A stretch of DNA of 64,000 nucleotides, taken from contig JAOKBJ010000001.1 of NCBI GenBank assembly GCA_028244835.1, positions 62,001 to 126,000 on the forward strand, given 5' to 3'. The translations under genes and the position numbers were made by a program. The stretch is from Methylophilaceae bacterium (GTDB taxonomy: Bacteria > Pseudomonadota > Gammaproteobacteria > Burkholderiales > Methylophilaceae). This document shows, one piece after another, positions 60,777 through 64,000 of the stretch. Positions within the stretch are counted from its first letter, which is position 1. Each line of letters opens with the position of its first letter. A model generated the notes under the pieces. That model ran no database searches, was not told the DNA's origin, and saw only the letters and a list, made by a program, of their open reading frames with translations.

Positions 60777-61400
60777 TTATAAGTATTTATAAAGTTCTTC
60801 TGAGTTTCTTAACTTCATTTCTTTATATTTCTCTTCTACTTCGCCAACAAAAATAATTGCTTTTTCATGAATATTTTTTATTAATTCATTTTCAGGTAAA
60901 ACTCTTTTTACGTAAAGTTTATAGTCCGCTTCAGGATGATATGCCACAAAATCACACCATGCTCTATTTGTGCATGCTAGTTGAAACTGAATCTGAAGAT
61001 TGTATTGCTTAGGTATGGTTTGTTTTTTTATAATTTCATTATGACTTTTGATATTAAGACATTTAATCTCAATTATACCGTCTTCTCCAACCAAGCCATC
61101 AGGACTAGCTCCTGCTTCTTTTATAGTTGGATGGTCTATAAATCCAATTAATGTAACTTCTTGATTTAATTTTTCATATGCTTTTCTTGCCTCAGATTCC
61201 AGCTCTAAACCTCTAGCCATTGGACCTGTAACAATATTTTTAGTTGGCGAGCCTGATAAACGTTCTAGAGTTAAATCTTGCAATAATTTTGATCTTGTTG
61301 ATGAATTTTCTTTGAGTGACATTATTTTATGAATAGTTGATCCAGTAATCTTACCTAGTCTTTTTTTAAGCCATTCATCTGTACCTTGGGAAGCATTCAT
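60777..61400 (-). CDS. YqaJ-type phage recombinase exonuclease
   Basis: This 207-residue protein fits the YqaJ / lambda-exonuclease class of PD-(D/E)XK enzymes. It has QGTDEWLKKRLGKITGST at the start, a late GASPDGLVGEDGIIEIKCLN (D...E-x-K) near residue 95, and QLACTNRAWCDFVAYHPE. Phage members chew 5' ends to feed a single-strand annealing protein, but no such annealing partner (RecT/Bet) lies next to it. It may be of phage origin, now kept with the Cas4-like nuclease. Confidence 0.85.
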   Translation of the reverse strand: MNASQGTDEWLKKRLGKITGSTIHKIMSLKENSSTRSKLLQDLTLERLSGSPTKNIVTGPMARGLELESEARKAYEKLNQEVTLIGFIDHPTIKEAGASPDGLVGEDGIIEIKCLNIKSHNEIIKKQTIPKQYNLQIQFQLACTNRAWCDFVAYHPEADYKLYVKRVLPENELIKNIHEKAIIFVGEVEEKYKEMKLRNSEELYKYL

Positions 61401-61578
61401 ATAACTATCTTACTAGAAATTTTCTTTTTATTACTATTAACTTATAAAGATATATATACGCTATTTTTAATAGCGTATATATCAATTTCATTATTAATAC
61501 ATAGGCTATAAAAACAACGGGAGGCCTTGCCTATTATTAATTGACATGGTTATTTGCCCCACTCATGCCTTGGGTATA
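61401..61578. other. intergenic region between exported-protein cluster and nuclease pair
   Basis: This 178-base gap holds a long perfect inverted repeat (61452-61482, listed separately) and a short GGAGGCCTTGCC stretch near 61520. It lies after the exported-protein operon and before the YqaJ gene on the same strand. No RNA gene is recognisable. Confidence 0.5.
61452..61482. terminator. 14-bp inverted repeat, likely hairpin or bidirectional terminator
   Basis: ATATATACGCTATT (61452-61465) pairs perfectly with AATAGCGTATATAT (61469-61482) around a 3-base loop. It lies about 100 bases after the 199-residue exported-protein gene and about 50 before the YqaJ start. No strong T-run follows, so it could equally be an operator or recombination site. 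Confidence 0.55.
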
Positions 61579-62178
61579 CTAATTTGATGCCATTCTCTGA
61601 ATACTATGTTGCTCACATATTTCATGTGCTTTTTGTCTAGCAGCAATATAGCCATTTAAATCATATACATCCCATTTAACATCAAATAATTTTGAGAAAG
61701 GCGCATCTACTTCAATTTTTATTTTTTTTAATTCTCTCATTCTTAAATCAAGACCTCGACCCATATGAAAATGAGAAAAATTTGCTACAGTTAATGAGGG
61801 GGTATAATCCATCGCAGATATAAAATCTGTTTTAATTTTCACTGTTTCAGGAATTTGAGTTATTTCAGGAAAAGAAACTTTTAAAGGGATAATTTTTCCA
61901 TTAAGTTTTTTTTTAAGAGAAGCAGCATTTTCTTCATATGTGGATATTGCTAAATATAGGACATCAACATCACATGCTCCAGGCCTAATCATCCATCCAA
62001 ATATATGCCCGTTAACATTAGTTCCATTTGTTGAATATCTTATGATGCCATCAATAAAAAAATCAATAGTCCAATTTTTATAAGTAGTTTCTTTAGAGGC
62101 TCCAGCATTAGCGTAGCTGAATGGAAGAGCAAACATAAAAACAATAAGTATGGAAATAAATAATTTTTCTAAGCTCAT
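61579..62178 (-). CDS. exported protein of unknown function
   Basis: This 199-residue protein has a signal peptide (MSLEKLFISILIVFMFALPFSYANA). The mature part is mixed alpha/beta with aromatic strands (NWTIDFFIDGIIRYSTNG, NGHIFGWMIRPGACDVDVLYL). Two cysteines, near residues 74 and 190, could pair. I do not recognise a family. Its ATG overlaps the stop of the upstream lipoprotein-like gene (TAATG), so it is the last gene of the small exported-protein operon. Confidence 0.7.
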   Translation of the reverse strand: MSLEKLFISILIVFMFALPFSYANAGASKETTYKNWTIDFFIDGIIRYSTNGTNVNGHIFGWMIRPGACDVDVLYLAISTYEENAASLKKKLNGKIIPLKVSFPEITQIPETVKIKTDFISAMDYTPSLTVANFSHFHMGRGLDLRMRELKKIKIEVDAPFSKLFDVKWDVYDLNGYIAARQKAHEICEQHSIQRMASN

Positions 62179-62366
62179 TACTCTCCTCCTTTATGAGCAG
62201 TTTTAAATTGCTCTTGAATTACAATGGTTACTTTTCCAACTTCAACTTTGGAAGTTGCACACCCAATCAAAGAAAATAAGATTAATAGAATTACTATTGT
62301 GAGAAAAAGAAAAGGAAAGCTCTCACTTTCCCAATCCTTCAGGAGAAATCTATTGTGTTGAAACAT
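62178..62366 (-). CDS. small lipoprotein-like membrane protein
   Basis: This 62-residue frame begins MFQHNRFLLKDWESESF, then has a strong hydrophobic segment ending in a lipobox, LILFSLIGCATSK, and a short mature tail. The lipobox is unusually far in, with Cys near residue 36. I chose the ATG at 62366, preceded by GAGAAG. A longer frame from 62402 would run deeper into the 40-codon gene. The family is unknown. Confidence 0.6.
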   Translation of the reverse strand: MFQHNRFLLKDWESESFPFLFLTIVILLILFSLIGCATSKVEVGKVTIVIQEQFKTAHKGGE

Positions 62367-62472
62367 TGATCTTCTCAATTCTTTTTTGATTTCCATTTTC
62401 AACTGCTTTCGCTAAAAGAGACAGGGCTAAAAAAATTAAAACAACCATATAAAAATTTTTACGTTTATACAT
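62350..62472 (-). CDS. 40-residue exported or membrane micro-protein
   Basis: The frame begins MYKRKNFYMVVLIFLALSLL and ends ENGNQKRIEKINVSTQ. It has a basic N-terminus, a hydrophobic core of about 13 residues and an Ala-Lys-Ala site, so it reads as a signal peptide or small membrane protein. AGGAGAG is 5 to 6 bases before the ATG, which lies 9 bases after the Sel1-protein stop. It overlaps the next frame by 17 bases. It is supported by its ribosome site and context only. Confidence 0.55.
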   Translation of the reverse strand: MYKRKNFYMVVLIFLALSLLAKAVENGNQKRIEKINVSTQ

Positions 62473-62481
62473 AAAACTCTC

Positions 62482-63789
62482 CTAGTTAGCAACGTAAAGT
62501 TCAACATCATTTGGTTCTCTTAATTCTAGCGCTGCTGTCATTAATTTTGCTTCATCTAAATTTTGTATAGCAGCCTTTTCAAACCAATAATTTGCTTTAT
62601 CTAAATCTTTTTTTACAGACTGTCCGTTTTTATAAAGAAGCCCTAAGTGGTACTGTGCTTGTGGATAATTATTCTTCGCAGCTTTTGTAAAATATTCAAA
62701 AGACTTATCAAAATTTACTGATGTACCTAATCCATAGTGATGTAAAAATGCAATATTTAAATCAGCTTCGGGAATAGAGTTTAAAGATGCCTTCATGTAA
62801 TGATTCATAGCTTGAACATAGTCTTTATTTGTTCCTCGCCCATAATGCGCCATCAAACCTAAATTGAAGTCTGCTTCATGCATTCCTTGTTTGGCTGATT
62901 TTTTGTACCATGTATAAGCCTCGAAGTGATCTTGGATGCTGCTTGGTCCATAGTGATACATTTGAGCCAAGTTAAGTTGTGCTTCAGCAAGTCCTCGTTC
63001 TGCTGCAAGTTTATAATTTTCCATACCTCGATCAAAATCATAGTTAATTCCCTCTCCAGATAGCAATAATTTTGCTAGATTAAATTGCGCTTCTTTCATA
63101 CCATTAGCTGCAGATTTTTCATACCATTTAGCAGCTAGAGACATATCTTTAATTGTTCCAATACCATAGTGATGCATTTGGGCTAGATTAAATTGAGCCT
63201 CAGTAACTCCAGTTACGGTAATTTGGCATTGATTAATATCTAAAGTTATTTGGTCTTTTGCTGATTTTGAAAACCATTCATAAGCCTTATATTGATCTTT
63301 ATCACGCCCTAATCCGTATCGGTTCATTAGCCCTAAATTAAATTGCGCTTCTGGGCTATTATGCTTAGCAGCTTTTTCATAATATGTATAAGCCTCTGAT
63401 AAATCTTTTACTTTGCCTTGCCCATAATGATTAATTAACCCTAATTTGAAATTTGCCTGAGTTAGCCCTGAATCGGCTGCTCGTGTAAATAAATCTAAAG
63501 CACGTTGGTAATCTTTTGTTAATACTTTCCCGTTATGATAATTCTCTGCAAATCTATACTGTGCTTTTGAGATCTCTTTTTGACTAGGTGGCACTCCAAA
63601 TCCTTTAAATTGATTTGAGTTGTCAAACCAAGATGTCCAAAAAGTTTCTTGTTTGCAATTTGCAGTATTTACTTTTTTAATTTGATCGATTCGTTTTATT
63701 GGTTCATCATTTTGTTTTGCTACAGTCACGCCAATTGCAGAAATTAAACCAAGTTGTGCTAAAACTAATATTATTTTTTTAAATTTCAT
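62482..63789 (-). CDS. exported Sel1-repeat protein with recurrent HYG motif
   Basis: This 435-residue protein has a signal peptide (about residues 1-24), a linker with a Cys at 45, then about eight Sel1 (TPR-like) repeats from residue 70 onward, such as EAYTYYEKAAKHNSPEAQFN. In five repeats the usual YxxG turn reads HYG (121, 207, 279, 315, 351), and twice HHYG. Residues 179-196 interrupt one repeat with a 12- to 18-residue insert containing Cys188. Sel1 proteins scaffold protein complexes. The function here is not known. Confidence 0.85.
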   Translation of the reverse strand: MKFKKIILVLAQLGLISAIGVTVAKQNDEPIKRIDQIKKVNTANCKQETFWTSWFDNSNQFKGFGVPPSQKEISKAQYRFAENYHNGKVLTKDYQRALDLFTRAADSGLTQANFKLGLINHYGQGKVKDLSEAYTYYEKAAKHNSPEAQFNLGLMNRYGLGRDKDQYKAYEWFSKSAKDQITLDINQCQITVTGVTEAQFNLAQMHHYGIGTIKDMSLAAKWYEKSAANGMKEAQFNLAKLLLSGEGINYDFDRGMENYKLAAERGLAEAQLNLAQMYHYGPSSIQDHFEAYTWYKKSAKQGMHEADFNLGLMAHYGRGTNKDYVQAMNHYMKASLNSIPEADLNIAFLHHYGLGTSVNFDKSFEYFTKAAKNNYPQAQYHLGLLYKNGQSVKKDLDKANYWFEKAAIQNLDEAKLMTAALELREPNDVELYVAN

Positions 63790-63804
63790 AATTTTCCCTA
63801 AAAA

Positions 63805-63835
63805 AAATGGTTACGCCTCTAAGACGTAACCATTT
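63805..63835 (-). terminator. intrinsic terminator between two Sel1-type genes
   Basis: AAATGGTTACG (63805-63815) and CGTAACCATTT (63825-63835) form an 11-bp stem with a 9-base loop. On the minus strand the stem is followed by a run of T. It ends the upstream Sel1 transcript 24 bases past its stop codon and lies just before the next Sel1 gene, which therefore needs its own promoter or read-through. Confidence 0.85.
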
Positions 63836-63858
63836 ATAAAAAAGTCAGGGTATTACAA

Positions 63859-64000
63859 TTATTTATTAATCATTTTCTTACTTATCATATATTCAATATT
63901 AAATTTTGCTCTCTGATTCCCTTGTGCTGCAGATTTTTTGTACCACTCATAAGCTTTATTAGGATTTTTTTCTACACCGTTTAATCCTTGCTCATAAATT
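63859..64000 (-). CDS. Sel1-repeat protein, C-terminal part
   Basis: This is the last 47 residues of a protein that continues past the right edge. Visible residues include EKNPNKAYEWYKKSAAQGNQ then RAKFNIEYMISKKM, a complete Sel1/TPR-like repeat and tail. A tandem Sel1-repeat pair is therefore present, on the same strand and separated by a terminator. The start and any signal peptide lie outside the window. Confidence 0.75.
   Translation of the reverse strand, partial: IYEQGLNGVEKNPNKAYEWYKKSAAQGNQRAKFNIEYMISKKMINK

Noticed and set aside
59965-61400. Cas4 as part of a CRISPR-Cas system
   Set aside because: No repeat-spacer array and no cas1, cas2 or effector gene is present in the window.
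61541-61580. Sigma-70 promoter on the plus strand (TTGACA ... TATACT)
   Set aside because: The two hexamers are 28 bases apart, far too long, and they point into the 3' end of an opposing gene.
60777-64000. Prophage remnant
   Set aside because: Apart from the YqaJ-type nuclease there is no integrase, terminase, capsid, tail, lysis or repressor gene, and no flanking att-like repeats were seen.

Overview
This AT-rich, densely packed 64 kb window has very short intergenic gaps, frequent gene overlaps of 1 to 40 bases and overlapping convergent 3' ends. Gene content and order point to a betaproteobacterium with a small, streamlined genome. The supporting features are argS-SPOR-dsbA, hemL-thiE-thiD, glnK-amtB beside a TorF-type porin, an S-adenosylhomocysteine riboswitch before metH, and a split B12-dependent ribonucleotide reductase. 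A PQQ-type dehydrogenase, a quinoprotein-associated metallohydrolase and a lone pqqA suggest a methylotroph-like lineage, perhaps near marine or freshwater Methylophilales. That placement is inference. There are no rRNA or tRNA genes, insertion sequences or CRISPR arrays.

Layout. 1-7666 (+): end of gshA, gshB, an apbE / NusG-II / Gx-transporter trio, a small lipoprotein, lysA, ispH, a Nudix gene, nadA and a HIT protein. 7655-15113 (-): thioredoxin-like ferredoxin, acetate permease actP with its DUF485 partner, acyltransferase, ugd, a lipoprotein quinoprotein, a radical SAM protein and cytochrome b561. 15167-16096 (+): periplasmic metallo-beta-lactamase-fold protein. 16115-21125 (-): doxX, mutY, exoD-like, uppP, and thiC with a TPP riboswitch. 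21322-23276 (+): TolC-like protein and isochorismatase-like hydrolase. 23260-24525 (-): waaA. 24773-29311 (+): split class II reductase, a trypsin-like protease, an MliC-like lipoprotein and a zinc-ribbon protein. 29395-32019 (-): mltA, apaG, thiG, thiS. 32153-32305 (+): a 50-residue basic protein. 32302-37610 (-): dienelactone hydrolase, 2OG-Fe oxygenase, FkbM methyltransferase, pqqA, amtB, glnK, torF. 37806-44191 (+): ubiK, riboswitch-metH, mpl, a TonB-like protein. 44193-56379 (-): hemE, gltD, gltB, hemL, thiE, thiD, priA. 56458-59968 (+): argS, SPOR protein, dsbA, alternative oxidase. 59965-64000 (-): two PD-(D/E)XK nucleases, then a run of exported unknowns and Sel1-repeat proteins.

How the genes fit together. 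Nitrogen: a textbook sigma-54 promoter precedes torF-glnK-amtB, giving a nitrogen-limitation unit of porin, PII protein and ammonium channel; glutamate synthase lies elsewhere in the window. Cobalamin: metH and the split nrdJ both need B12. Thiamine: thiC, thiGS and thiED sit in three places and only thiC shows a riboswitch. Electron transfer: the quinoprotein, the orphan pqqA, the relay-type metallohydrolase, cytochrome b561, alternative oxidase and the ApbE/NusG-II/Gx trio together suggest a branched periplasmic and respiratory redox network.

The most unusual items are: a lipoprotein quinoprotein whose usual metal-binding Glu and catalytic Asp both appear as Gly; a 24-bp perfect palindrome, a second Shine-Dalgarno and a 7-codon reading frame in the torF leader; the lone pqqA; and the exported Sel1-repeat / micro-protein cluster next to paired phage-style nucleases at the right end.
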